Below, piece by piece: positions 12,331 through 23,661 of a stretch of DNA of 64,000 bases. A program made the translations under genes and the position numbers. Position 1 is the stretch's first letter. Each line of letters opens with the position of its first letter. Source of the stretch: Paramecium octaurelia (taxonomy: Eukaryota > Ciliophora > Oligohymenophorea > Peniculida > Parameciidae); the NCBI GenBank assembly GCA_905182995.1, contig CAJJDP010000022.1, forward strand, positions 4,986 to 68,985, in the 5' to 3' direction. Below the pieces are notes generated by a model. The model saw only the letters and a program-made list of their open reading frames with translations, made no database searches and was not told the origin of the DNA.

Positions 12331-13134
12331 ATTATTTATTCATAAATATTCCATCCTAAATTGATTAATTAAGTTACTAAAATCTACCTAAGTTAACATC
12401 AGATAATTAAAATGACTCTTTATAAATCTTAAGTATTACTTACAAGCAATTTCAATATTTAACATTAATTTGTTTTACACTATTCCATTATAACCTATTT
12501 CAAATCCCATTTTAATAAATGCAATATGTGCTTTTTCTAAAACACGTGATCTGACATAAGCTGCCTATCTATTGCTTCGTTCAAAACTACCGATTCATAA
12601 AAAAATATCAATTCTTTCATATGTATTTTACAAAATAAATTATGCCCTACAATTAAATTGAAACCATTACTTATTTTAATAATGTAGATTTTTTTAATTA
12701 ATCTATTCTCATATGTTACCATCTAAATGTAAATTGATATGTGAATTTAATTGTTTCAAATTCAGTCAGTAATCTGATATTCCTTTTAATTTCTCATGGC
12801 TGTGTAATAAAAATTTGATATGGTAATTATGAGATGATGATTTTAAATTAATTTGTTTTTCAACCTCTTATCTTAAAAGTCATCCATATTATAAATTTAA
12901 GAATACAATCCGAGTAGGAACCTTAGGCACTTTTATTATGAATGCAAATAGTTTTTCTTACTAAAGTCAAAATTGGGTTTTTAAGCATAATTTTTAATAG
13001 AAATAGAATTTTTTCAAATCTCAATTTAGTATATTAATTCTTTAATGTGTATAACTAGCTATTTATAAACATTAAAATTATTCAAATACTATCTATAATT
13101 TATCAATTATTTTAGAGACGTATTATTAATAATT
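12331..13134. other. Intergenic, no gene supported
   Basis: AT-rich DNA. I looked for the missing second half of the vWA domain here and found none. Short frames on the minus strand show no recognisable motif. Confidence 0.5.
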
Positions 13135-16100
13135 ATGAAATGCAGATTTCATGTCAACCAATAATTAAAATGGATCTATACAGCAAACGGTCCCTTATAG
13201 GGTACTTATCTATGTGATATATGCGTACATACTTATAGTACTTTTCTAGCAAATTATGAAAATAAAGAATAAAAAGATGTCTAAAAAAAGTTATAATTTG
13301 TCTTAAATGAAATACCTCCCAAAAATGTATTGAGCTAAATCTAACAAATAAATTCCTCTATATTACCATTTGAAACCTTTAAAGAACAACTAAAATAAAT
13401 TTTAAATATCAATACATAATAATCATCTCTAACTGATTTGAGAGAATCAATCAAGAAGATGTAAAAATAAATTAACCAAACTTGTGATTGGATGTTCACA
13501 ATATTGAGCGAGATTGAGTAGTAGAACATATCTATATAAAACTGTTTCAAACTTGAGGATGAAGAATTTCTATTTTCAAATATTTCTAAAGATAAGATCA
13601 GAATTTTAGCGCAAGCAATTGAAAATAACTTAGCATAGTAATGGTAAGAATGGCTAAACAAATGCTTAAAAGGGATATAAGAAGCGATCAACAAATTAAA
13701 AAGGACTTCGGATGATTTTGAAGAAATCATAAAAGTCTACAAAGAAGAAAAAGAGTAACCATTATCTTAATTTATTTAAAGCCAAAAATTGATAGAAGTG
13801 AAAGAAGTTTGTGGAATAAAATATGGAGAATAAAATTATATAATAAATGGATCTATTGTATTAGTATATTATTGTTATATCAAAAAAGGCAGGAAGGTAT
13901 TTTGCCAATAATCCAAGTGGGCTGTGGCATGAATGTGGGAAACAATAACCCAGGAAAAATTCAAATTTTCAAATACTATACATGGATTATCTAATGAAGT
14001 ATATGAAGGATGGAGTTATTTTAAAAATGTATGAGTGTTTTTGTGAATAAGACTTCCTTACTATTAAATGTCGAATACTATAGAAAACATTGAAAAGTTA
14101 AAGTATTTTGAAGAAAAAGGATACGTTAAATAGAATAAAAAGAGTGGCTTGTAGTTATGTTATTGGAAAGGGGAATGCTTAAATTCTGGAGGTATATATA
14201 ATAAATAGGGAAATAAGGATGGTAGTTGGAAAGAATTGCATGATAATTATTAAGAGTATTATGAATGCTAATATTTTTAGCAATTCACAAGTTATATTTA
14301 GTAAAAACTATAGTAATGGTATTCAACTAGGAGAATAATAAATAATCTTTGATGAAGAAATTATGTAAGATTAGAATATTAAAGAATAGTGGAAAAGGAA
14401 CATTTAAAGAAGGAGAGAAGGATGGATATTGGACGGAAATCCATGAAAAATTTTGTAGAGACCTATAAATAATAGAAAAAGGAAATTATAAGAATGGCCG
14501 AAAAATTAAGGAGTGGTAAATTTATTTAAAAAATAAAAAAATGTAAATGATAATACAAAATTAGTGGAGGAGGAGAATATGATGAAAATGGCAATAAGAT
14601 TAAAATGTGGTCTGAATTGCATGAATGTTATAATGTGTAAGATTTATTTTACTATTCAACAAGAGATAGTCGTGTATTTTATTGTGGTAACTACAATGAA
14701 GGAAAGAAAGTAGGGGGATGGAAAATTAAGGATAATGATGAACAACTGTATTTAAATAGGAATAATTAAAATAGTGGAGGAGGATCTTATTTAGATGGGT
14801 TTAAAGTAGGTGAATGGACAGAAATTTCAGGTAATTTCTTGAAGTCAGGTGAGTTAACAATATCTTATGGAGTATATTTTAAAGGAGCCTATGAGATGGG
14901 CAAGAAAAAAGATTAATGGATGTTTAAAAATGATAACATATAGTAAAATTATACTAAAATTACTAGTGAAATTCAAGGTGAATATATTAATGGTTTAAAA
15001 CATGGCGATTGGACAGAATTATCAACAAATTTTAATGAGTAATAATATTAGAACTTATTTCTTATAATAGAAGCGAATAAATTTTTGCAAAAGGTAAATA
15101 TGAGAAGGGTTTGAGAATTGGTGATTGGAAGATTTTTAGAAATTCAGCGATGATGTTTAAAAAATTATAAATTTTAGTGGTGGAGGAACTTATAACAACG
15201 GAAAGAAGGTTGACGATTGGATTGAATTAGATGAGAATTTTGAATAGTATTTTTAAATTGAAAACATAGATCCATAATCTTATTAAAAGGTCGTTATAAC
15301 TTAGAAGGTTTAAAATCTGGAGTTTGGATTATTTATGATGGTTTAGAAAATGTCAATTAGAAAGAAATTGGTAGAGGTTCCTACAATGATTAATAACTAA
15401 AAAATGGAAACTGGATTGAAATTTATGATTACTGCAAGTAAATATTTGATGATGTTCTTGCAGTGATAGTAGAGTATTATTTGAAGGAGAGTATTAAAAT
15501 GGAATTCGAGTATCCTAATGGAATATCTTGGAGATCGAAACAAATAGTGACTAAAATCGCACTATTGGTGGAGGCGAATTTGATAATTTAGGGAGAAAAA
15601 ATGGAACCTGGATAGAATTAGATAAACATTATTTTTCGTATTTGTTATACAAAATGTTGATAGATAATGCAAAGTCCGATATTAAGGAGATTATCGTTCT
15701 GGAAGGAAGAGTGGAAAATGGAAAGCAATATATTTTCATTATATGGATCAAAGGTTTCAAGTGTACAGTTTTATTATTAATTGGTAGAATTGGACAGTAT
15801 GATGAAAATGGTATGAAAACAGGATAATGGACAGAATTACATCATTACTTTTCTGAGTATATCATAATTTTTTTAAAACAAAAGTTTAAACCAAATTACC
15901 CTCAAAGGATCATATTCTGAAGGTATAAAATAAGGCACATGGAAGATTTGTAAGAGAGATAGAGATGTGGATCTAGGGAGCTACGATAAAAATGGGCTCA
16001 AACATGGTTAATTTGAGATGTCAGAAACCTTAAAAGAGAGTATAATGTGCAGTAAACATAAATTCAAATATTAGATTTTAAAAACGGAATTAGATAGTCA

Positions 16101-16158
16101 TGAAAATATATAAAAAAATAAATATAAAATATAAAATTACAATTATGATATAGATTGA
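13135..16158 (+). pseudogene. Zn-binding protein with GxYxxGxKxGxW repeats, frame broken
   Basis: The frame starts at ATG 13135. The first 35 residues contain Cys/His pairs (MKCRFHVN ... TYLCDICVHTY) that look like a zinc-binding motif. About 180 residues of helical, Gln-rich sequence follow in one frame to about 13930. The rest, to TGA 16156, is built of repeats such as SGGGSYLDGFKVGEWTEI and GGTYNNGKKVDDWIEL, i.e. G-x-Y-x(3)-G-x-K-x-G-x-W, close to MORN/YwqK-type repeats. These repeats lie in changing frames: I count at least six shifts (near 13,900, 14,110, 14,280-14,400, 15,090, 15,160, 15,280 and 15,460) that simple introns did not repair. Either the gene is decayed or the assembly here has many indels. 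The function is unknown; MORN-like repeats often mediate membrane or cytoskeletal binding. Confidence 0.7.
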
Positions 16159-16249
16159 AGTAAAGTTATCTAAACAAATGTCAGTTAAATTCTTCTTAAA
16201 AAAAGAGAATATCGAAAATGTTATTTTTAGTAATAAATTAATTTATGTT

Positions 16250-16700
16250 TCAATTTATTGTCACTTTAAAAAATGGTTTTCCCATAATTTAAATTAGATT
16301 TAAATAAAGAATTTTTTCTATTTGCGGAAATATGTTATAGAATCTAATGATTCTTAGTAGATTAATATGTATAAATAAGTTATCCTTCATTTTCATTGAT
16401 TACGAATTGACCATTCTTAAGAGCCTAGTTGTACCATTACTTATGAACGCAATGAGAATATATCGAGATAATTCAGCTTTTAAAGATGAATAAATCAAAA
16501 TTTCTTTCGATCCTGGATGCATCAGGCATTTATACGGTTAAGTATATTCTCCAGGAACCAAAGGGAAAATATAAAATGTGAAGGGCAAACCTTCCCTGTA
16601 TTCATAGTGCTGGTTCCATTATCTCCTCTTATCTGATCCAGTGTACCTATTAATTAATGAATTAGAGTAAAATTTGATTAGGAAAGGTTTCTCTAATTAC
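16250..16700 (-). CDS. Unidentified protein fragment
   Basis: A minus-strand frame open for about 150 codons, ending at TGA (16250-16252). It reads YTGSDKRRQWNQHYEY, then GLPFTFYIFPLVPGEY and KCLMHPGSKEILIYSSLK. The composition is clearly protein-like, but no family was recognised. No convincing start was found, so it may be a fragment or have an unresolved 5' intron. Confidence 0.35.
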
Positions 16701-17088
16701 TGATTAATTTTGTTTGAATTATATCTCTACTATGTGGTTAATTATAATTCAAATTTTTTTGTGCTATATTAAGTATAACCATAATATTTTAAGCTAGCAC
16801 ATCTGAAGGCGAATATATTATATATTAACGATTTTTCAATCTATTGGATAAGCGGGGGTTTCTGAAAAAAACATATAATAAAAGGGATCTATTAATTTTT
16901 GTTAATGACGATTTAATAATGATAATTAGTATTATTATCAAACATCTAATTCATTATTTGTTTTTAGAAATCCAATTTGCTTAAATTTCTGATTGAAAAC
17001 TGGGTGTACTTAGCAAATTTAAAGAATTCCAAAATTTCGTTTGAGCAAAGTATTTATAAAAATAACAATATAATAATAATAAAAAAAA
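16701..17088. other. Intergenic, nothing seen
   Basis: AT-rich spacer between the unidentified fragment and the 3' end of the kinase-like gene. Confidence 0.5.
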
Positions 17089-19036
17089 TCATATTACATT
17101 TACTAATTTAACCCCCTTTTACAATAATTTTCCATAAATATCATTAAGTTTGTGTTACTCTGTTTATTCATAAAATAGGTCGAAATCAAAATTAATCTCT
17201 TTGAATTCTTCATAAGGATTTAAGCAAATTGAAAGATATAATATGAGTAAATTGATATCTATTTCTTAACTTTTAAGATTAATGATTTATTTAATATTAT
17301 CTCCAATAATTTCGTGATATAAATGATAAAAGCCTTCATTAACTTTAATTGAATTGTCATCAAAATTTTCGATTTCTAAAAGTAAATCTTTTGTCTTATT
17401 AGATATTTATCCCTTTAATAGTTCAATATCTACAGCTTTATTTAAGGCTTTGGAAATTTGTTAAAAGAAATCTAACGAATATTTCAAATCTTTTTAGATT
17501 AATTATGTTAATTTCCTAAATTCCTAGAAAATGATGTTGTTAATACTTCGGATTATAAAAATCTTTCCCATGTTTCTTAGTTAAACTTTTCATGAGCCCT
17601 TTTCGTAAATTATTCATTCACTCTTTCTAAATGGATTAACTAGTTCTTAGCAATAAAAAAAAGTAATCCATAATAACTATCATTAGCCAACTTTAATTTT
17701 TATTACAATTTAATAATTTGTTGGGCAACAAAATTAAAGTAAAAAGCCACATTTCTCTCAAATAGAAAGTAATTATAATATTTAAGCATCGCTGTTTTTC
17801 TTTTAATCTCACTTTGTTAATTGCGTAAAAGAATTTCACTCTATTGTTTACAGAACAAACACTTACATTTGGGTCTTGTTCATAATTTATTGATTTGGAT
17901 TTAACTTCACCAAAAGCCTTTAAAGCTACTTCCTTTTACTTCTCAAGAATAACAATATGATCCTAAATTAAATATCGAGCCACTAAATATTGGTCAAGAT
18001 AGCACTTATTAATTAAAATTGATTTGCCGAGTTCATCTTAATTATTTTATTATTTAAAACCTTTTTCTTAAAATAAATTTATGAAGTCTGGTTGAATAAA
18101 CTATTCTTATTTTTTCAGAATTTAGCTTTCGAATACTTCCTCCCAGGATATTCTATCGTTCTCTTCAAGTTGTAGCATTCTAGTTATAAGATCCTTAACT
18201 CCATTTGATCTGACAGGCTTATTCGGAAATGATATTGGCTATGTTAAACACTTGAGTTACTTATTTTTGGACATTTTCAAAATATGATTCAAAATCTTTG
18301 GCTTCCCAAGGAACTCGACCATAGAGGATTTCATAAAATGTTACTCCCAAAGACCAGATGTCTGATTTCGAAGAAAATGGCTTTCCTTGTAGAATTTATG
18401 GGGCCATGTATAGCGGTGTTCCCATTTTTGTAAGTTATGTTGGAGCTAAGGAAATAAAATAAGAAATTGAAAACCATTCATATCCGAATCTATCACACAA
18501 GCTACGCTAAAATCAGTAACCTTGGCTATCCCCTAATGTAACAATATGTTGCCTGGCTTAATATTACGATGAATTATTTTATTCTAATACAAAATTTTAA
18601 AGCCTTCAACAATATGATTTATAAAGAGTATTGCTTCAACCTATCATAAATTAAAGTTTCACTTCACTAAGTCTATTTTCTTTCTTTTTCGCGATGTATT
18701 TTTTGAGGTTGCCGTCTGCACAATATTCAAGGATTATGTACACATAATTATTGGTACGAATGATATCAAGTATTCTTATAATATTTGGATGATTGATTTT
18801 TTAAAGTATTGCAATTTCTTATTTAAACAATTCAAGAAGCTTTGGATTTTCCCCAAACATCTAGAGGGTCTTGCTTATGATAAAGTTACGGCTATTTTGA
18901 CAAGCTTTACAGCGATTAGCTTGGTTTCATCCTCTTTGTAGAAACCCTTATATAAACAACCAAATGCTTCACAACTCAGTATTTCATTAATAACGATATA
19001 TTTTGTTACTTGTTTTGTTAACCAAGTATCCTACAT
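17089..19036 (-). CDS. Protein kinase fold, ULK-like, probable pseudokinase
   Basis: Six introns (29, 22, 29, 22, 26 and 23 nt) give an exact 598-residue frame from ATG 19036 to TGA 17089. Residues ~10-275 are a kinase domain. Recognisable parts are the beta-3 lysine in IAVKLVK, helix-C Glu in FKQEIAIL, hinge ILEYCADGNL, MGTPLYMAPQIL (APE region), SDIWSLGVTFYEILYG and a closing LQLEENDRISW. The catalytic loop reads HRNIKPGN instead of HRDxKxxN, and the Mg-binding motif reads DFS instead of DFG. The glycine loop is also poor (LSCEAFGCLYKG keeps one Gly). The C-terminal ~320 residues are Gln/Asn-rich and helical with no known domain. Overall layout is like ULK/ATG1-type ciliate kinases, but loss of the catalytic Asp predicts little or no phosphotransfer. 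Confidence 0.9.
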
Positions 19037-19607
19037 CTTTTATATAAAATAATAATTAAATACATCAAATTGATTAATAGAAAATTTCTAACAAAATACT
19101 ATGTAAGAGATACATAAACAAAACAATCTGGATTCGGACTCTATTTGTATGGTATGTAATTTTATATTAAAAACTTAGAAGTGAAATTGCGTTTTATTTA
19201 TATCTATCGGATCTTGACAGTGCTCTTAATCACAGGTTAAAAAAGTGATTAGGTAGATGTAATAAATAATTTAAAACTGTAGTATTAACAAGGATGTAAT
19301 TCTATATCAGATGTTATCAATTCTGTTCAAATTAGAATATATTGATTTCTAATAATTATATACATATTAATAGGAGAAACAGGATTTTATTAGAAGTATG
19401 GACATAAAAGAAAAAACTATGGAATAGATTTAATTAATCTTCTCAAAATTAACTCAAATAAAGTAATAGTGAGGCTACTTTACTCTTCTTTGGTGCTAGG
19501 GGAAGAATGGCAAGAATCCTTTTTGAAGTAAAAGATCTAATGCTATAAAATGTGTATAAGAATTAAATAAATTATTTTCCTCTAGAATATTAGTTAAATT
19601 AATAATT
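19037..19607. other. Spacer between divergent genes
   Basis: A 571-bp gap between the start codons of the pseudokinase and otubain-like genes, so it must hold both promoters. A plus-strand run near 19375-19535 (GETGFYQKYGHKRKNYG ... LGEEWQESFLK) looks protein-like but has no start or recognised family; it may be a remnant. Confidence 0.45.
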
Positions 19608-20893
19608 ATGATTAATGAAATTTTATCAATGATTGTCTTGGTAATAATAGCATTTTTCATTGCCATTATTATCAAATACGCTATCGATTCATATATGATG
19701 GATTAAGAATCAAGCAAGGATTAAACTTATAAAATTTTTAATACAAATGAACTTCAAAAGAGGCAGAATCTTAAAGAGATTCAATAAGAACAGGAATTAA
19801 TTTAAGAAAACACAATGTAAAATGAAGAGGATTACAATGACAATTAATAAAAAACAATATTTTCAATAAACAAAATTTCAACTCCCGTATGTAATTTAAA
19901 TCAAAGTAATTAAGAACAACCAAATTTTGATAAAAATTCAAAATAAGAAAAGTAAATAGTGAATAAAAAGAGTGAAAAATTCTTGATTGAAGACATTCAA
20001 ATTCAAACAACTTAATTCAGAAAAGCATTTGAAAACTAAATTTAAAAAGAAAATTATTAACTATTTATTTAAGCATAAGAAGAAAGTAAGTTGGTCTTAA
20101 ACCCAATTATGCCCAAATTAGCTAAGAATTAATAGGATGATTTTGAGAATTGGATTTTAGGTTTATACAATATTCATAATAATTACATTCCAGATGAAGT
20201 TTTTATAAGCTAAATATTAAACTAAAATTAATTAGAAAAAGAACTGGGAGTGAATAATTAGAGATTTTCAATAAAATTAAGGGAAAGCTTAATTGGATTT
20301 AGAAAAGTAAAGTAAGATCATAACAGTCTTTTTGCCGCCTTATCTTTTTCATTTTTGGAAAATGCTTTAAAATCCCCAAACTTGAATCAATTAGAAAATG
20401 AAATGAGTTGGATCAAAACCATGAACCTAGTCATCAAGAGTAGGTAATTTTAGATGGACTAGAAAATGTTTTAGAATCATCAAATCTACTTTTTATAAAA
20501 AATGGTAGAAATCTATTAAACTGAGTATCCAGTTAATAATTTGGAACGATTAATGAATGATAGACAAAGCCAATTTTATGGGCTTTCTATTATTTACTTT
20601 AGAAATTTAATATCATCATTATTAAATAATTAAGGGGTTGGTGGAAATGATGAAGCAGAAGAGATTTTGTATTGGGAAAGTGAATTGAGCGAAGCTAATA
20701 AAATTTTTGAATTGTTAGCTGAAAGACTGAAAATGTACAATTTTAGATTATATTTAGTTAAATTCACGAATACAGCATTAATAAATTGAAAGGTTAAGTA
20801 GAGATAATAGTTTATGGATAAGATGATGATAGATAAATACACTTACTTTGTTCAGATGAGCATTATGACATAGGGATCGGAATGAATGATTGA
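19608..20893 (+). CDS. Otubain-like (peptidase C65) protein with membrane anchor, catalytic Cys lost
   Basis: 420 residues after removing a 23-nt intron (20735-20757). Residues ~5-22 (SMIVLVIIAFFIAIIIKY) form a single membrane anchor, followed by a Gln/Asn-rich linker to ~150. The otubain fold then begins: FRKVKQDHNSLFAALSFSFL corresponds to the family GDGNCFYRAxxFxxLE. Near the C-terminus IHLLCSDEHYDIGIG matches the family LLxRPGHYDxLY. Aspartate and histidine of the triad are kept, but the nucleophile position is Ser (DHNS versus DGNC). Known otubains are cytosolic deubiquitinases, so this version is probably inactive and membrane-bound, possibly a ubiquitin-binding regulator. The start is the first ATG, directly before the hydrophobic anchor. 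Confidence 0.85.
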
Positions 20894-20960
20894 TGATTTA
20901 TTATGCATGTCAATTATTCTTATAAATGAATGAACTGAATTTAAAAATCATAATATAAAT

Positions 20961-21570
20961 ATGTAAAATTAAAATAAGTAAGTGCTTGTTCCAGTTGGTG
21001 ATGGATGCGAAGAAATAGAAACTGTGGCTATAATCGATATATTACGAAGAGCAAATATCGATGTTACTTTTGCATCGATAAAACCAGTTGAAGATGAAAA
21101 AGCTCCTGTGATAGTGGGCAGATCTGGAATATCTTTTATTTGTGATACATATTTAACAGAGGCAGTTTTGAAATAGCAATTTGATCTAATAGCACTTCCA
21201 GGGGGATTATCGAATGCTTAATCGCTAGGAACACATTAGCCATTGGTAAAATAGAAGTTTAATTTGATCATAGTTGGATCGATTACGATAACAGTAGGAG
21301 GAAGGGAAATGGATAGCTGCCATTTGTGCTTCTCCCTAATTGGTATTGGACAAGAATGGTTTTATGATTAATTCAACAGGAACATGTCATCCAGCTCATG
21401 TTTAAGATTATAAAGGATAATTTTCAGAGGATAGAGTTCATGTCAGCAACAAGTTTATTACATCAAGATCTCCAGGAACAGCCATAGAATTTGCATTGGC
21501 CTTGGTTGAATTATTGGTAGATTAGCATACAGCAGTTTAAATGGCAAAATCCTTATTAGTAAAGCGATGA
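20961..21570 (+). CDS. DJ-1/PfpI family protein
   Basis: 193 residues with one 28-nt intron (21246-21273). Family motifs in order are [13 protein letters not shown] (with the conserved Glu), [24 protein letters not shown] with the nucleophilic Cys at the elbow, [12 protein letters not shown], and [18 protein letters not shown] at the end. The length equals human DJ-1 (189). The key Glu and Cys are both present, so the redox-sensor, glyoxalase or deglycase activity attributed to the family is feasible. It lies 67 bp downstream of the otubain-like gene on the same strand. Confidence 0.95.
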
Positions 21571-21638
21571 AATATTTAAACTAACATTGAGTTTATAGAT
21601 AATTATAATATTGATTAATATATTTATTTACATCCTAT

Positions 21639-22062
21639 TCATCTGTTTGAATGTGTAAAACTCTAGACATTAATATACAGATTATAATTACATTAGGAAC
21701 AGTATATCTAAGTACTTTTTTATCATCAACAACAGAGTCATCGCCTATCTTTTTAGGGTCATAGACATCTTTGGTAAAATTGGTGCCATATTCTTCAATT
21801 TCAAATTTCCTCAAAAACTTTTGCATAAGTTCCTAAAGAATGATGTATGGATGAATACTTCGCTGTCAGGTTTTTCTCTAGCGCTTTTGAGTTTTTTACT
21901 GATAAAAAAATCTGAACTTCCTTTTGAGGAGAGCTGGATTGAGTTATTAATCAATTCGTCTAAATTAGCACTTAAATTTGGTTGTGGCAATTTATTTAAG
22001 AGTTGCTCTCTTTTTTTTTCCTATTCTTAATATGTGGGATCACGATGATATAATTATTCCAT
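21639..22062 (-). CDS. SAP30BP/HCNGP-like nuclear protein
   Basis: 122 residues with two introns (26 nt at 21833-21858, 29 nt at 21663-21691), ATG at 22062. The C-terminal half carries the HCNGP signature: LMQKFLRKFEIEEYGTNF then TKDVYDP, where the family has ..K...Y...EYGSNFPKDxFDP. The N-terminus is charged with a KKLKSAREKPDSEEL stretch that precedes the domain in the family. Human SAP30BP is a nuclear protein linked to transcription repression and splicing of short introns, which may matter in a genome full of ~25-nt introns. The protein is much shorter than the human one (308). It is squeezed 68 bp from the DJ-1 stop and 67 bp from the citrate synthase start. Confidence 0.75.
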
Positions 22063-22129
22063 TAATAATTTAATATATATTTATATAAGACGTCAGTGTT
22101 TTAAGTATGAGTCAATATTATTAAATATA

Positions 22130-23594
22130 ATGAATAGGTTGGCTCTCTACGCTAATTAGTTGGCTCATCACTTGACAATCACTGATAATAGAACAGGCAA
22201 AACTATCGAGGTTCCAATCAGTACATCTAGAGAAAGCGATTTTATCCATGCAACAAAATTGGGTGCTCTTCAACATCAAGGTCAGCCTTTGAGAGTTTAC
22301 GACCCAGGTTATATGAACACAATATGCTGCGTAAGATATGATTCTCAATGTTATTAGACATCTAAAATATCCTACATCGATGGAGACAAGGGAATTTTGG
22401 AATACAGAGGAATTCCAATAGAGGAATTGGCAGAGAAATCAACATTTGTTGAAGTGGCTTACTTGCTGATTAATGGAGAATTGCCAAGCAAGAGTTAATT
22501 ATAGGAATGGGATGAAAAGCTTAGGAAGCATACATTCATTCACACAGATGCATCTTAAATGATGAAGAGCTTTAGATATGATGCCCATCCAATGGGTATG
22601 TTAATTTCAACTCTAGCTGCTATTTCAACTTTTCATCCTGAAGTTAATCCAGCTTTAGCAGGAGAAGGAGTTTACAAGAATAAAGATATTGTGAATAAAT
22701 AGATTTATCGTATTTTGGGATCATTACCTACTATTGCATCCAACAGTTTTAGAAATAGAATTGGTAGAGAACATAATATGCCTCATGAGAATATGAGTTA
22801 TGTTGAGAATTTCTTATACATGCTTGACAAATTGAATGAAAAAGAATACAAACCACATCCTAAAATTACCAGGGCTTTAGAAGTCTTGTTTATTTTGCAT
22901 GCAGAGCATGAATTGAATTGCTCCACTGCATTCGTTAGACATTTGAGTTCAAGCGGAGTCGATATCTACACTGCCATAGCTGGTGCTGCTGGAGCCCTCT
23001 ATGGACCCAAACATGGAGGAGCCAATGAGGCAGTTCTTAGAATGTTGGAAGAGATTGGTGATCTCAAGAATATCCCATAGTTCATAAAGGATGTGAAAGA
23101 TAGAAAAAAATTGTTGATGGGTTTTGGACATAGAGTTTACAAAAATTATGACCCAAGAGCTAAAATAGTCAAATAGATAGCTTATTAAGTCTTTGAAATT
23201 ACTGGCAAGGAACCATTGATTGAAATAGCAATTGAATTAGAGAAGATTGCTCTTTCAGATCCATATTTTATTTAAAGAAAATTATATCCAAATGTTGATT
23301 TCTATAGTGGAGTCATCTATAGGGCATTGGGATTCCCAACCGATATGTTCCCAGTATTGTTCACAATTCCAAGAGTGGCAGGATGGCTAGCACATTGGAA
23401 GGAATATTTGAATGACAAAGAAAATAACATTGTCAGACCAAGATAAAACTATGTTGGACCTGAGAAAAGAAATTATGTAACAGTGGAATAAAGAAAAGAG
23501 GTACTCAATTAATTTATGTTATTAGTTCCCAATATATTTGGAATCAAATAAAAGTAGTAGATAGAAGAGAAGAGAAACCGCAACATTATCTTGA
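22130..23594 (+). CDS. Citrate synthase, bacterial/glyoxysomal-type sequence
   Basis: 479 residues after a 25-nt intron (23501-23525) that moves the end to TGA 23592. Without that intron the frame would run into the next gene. The catalytic set is present: His in [13 protein letters not shown], His in [12 protein letters not shown] with YDPRA, and Asp in PNVDFYSG. The substrate and CoA regions [19 protein letters not shown] and [20 protein letters not shown] are intact. The N-terminus ([16 protein letters not shown]) and the overall wording match bacterial and plant peroxisomal enzymes rather than the animal mitochondrial type. It condenses acetyl-CoA with oxaloacetate. There is no obvious mitochondrial presequence beyond ~12 residues, and no clear peroxisomal SKL end. 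Confidence 0.96.
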
Positions 23595-23661
23595 TTTAGG
23601 ATATTAAAATATTATTAATAGTATATTTCATTATTTTCATATTTAATAATTATTGTAAATT

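Noticed and set aside
12537-12722. 61-residue minus-strand frame
   Set aside because: No family motif, poor composition and no neighbouring exons; likely chance in AT-rich DNA with only one stop codon.
20296-20320. A 20-nt GTAAAG..CAG intron at the otubain active site
   Set aside because: Removing it destroys the downstream frame, whereas reading through gives the conserved FRKVKxDxNxLFAA block.
22121-23131. Minus-strand frames opposite citrate synthase
   Set aside because: Antisense shadows of a certain gene.
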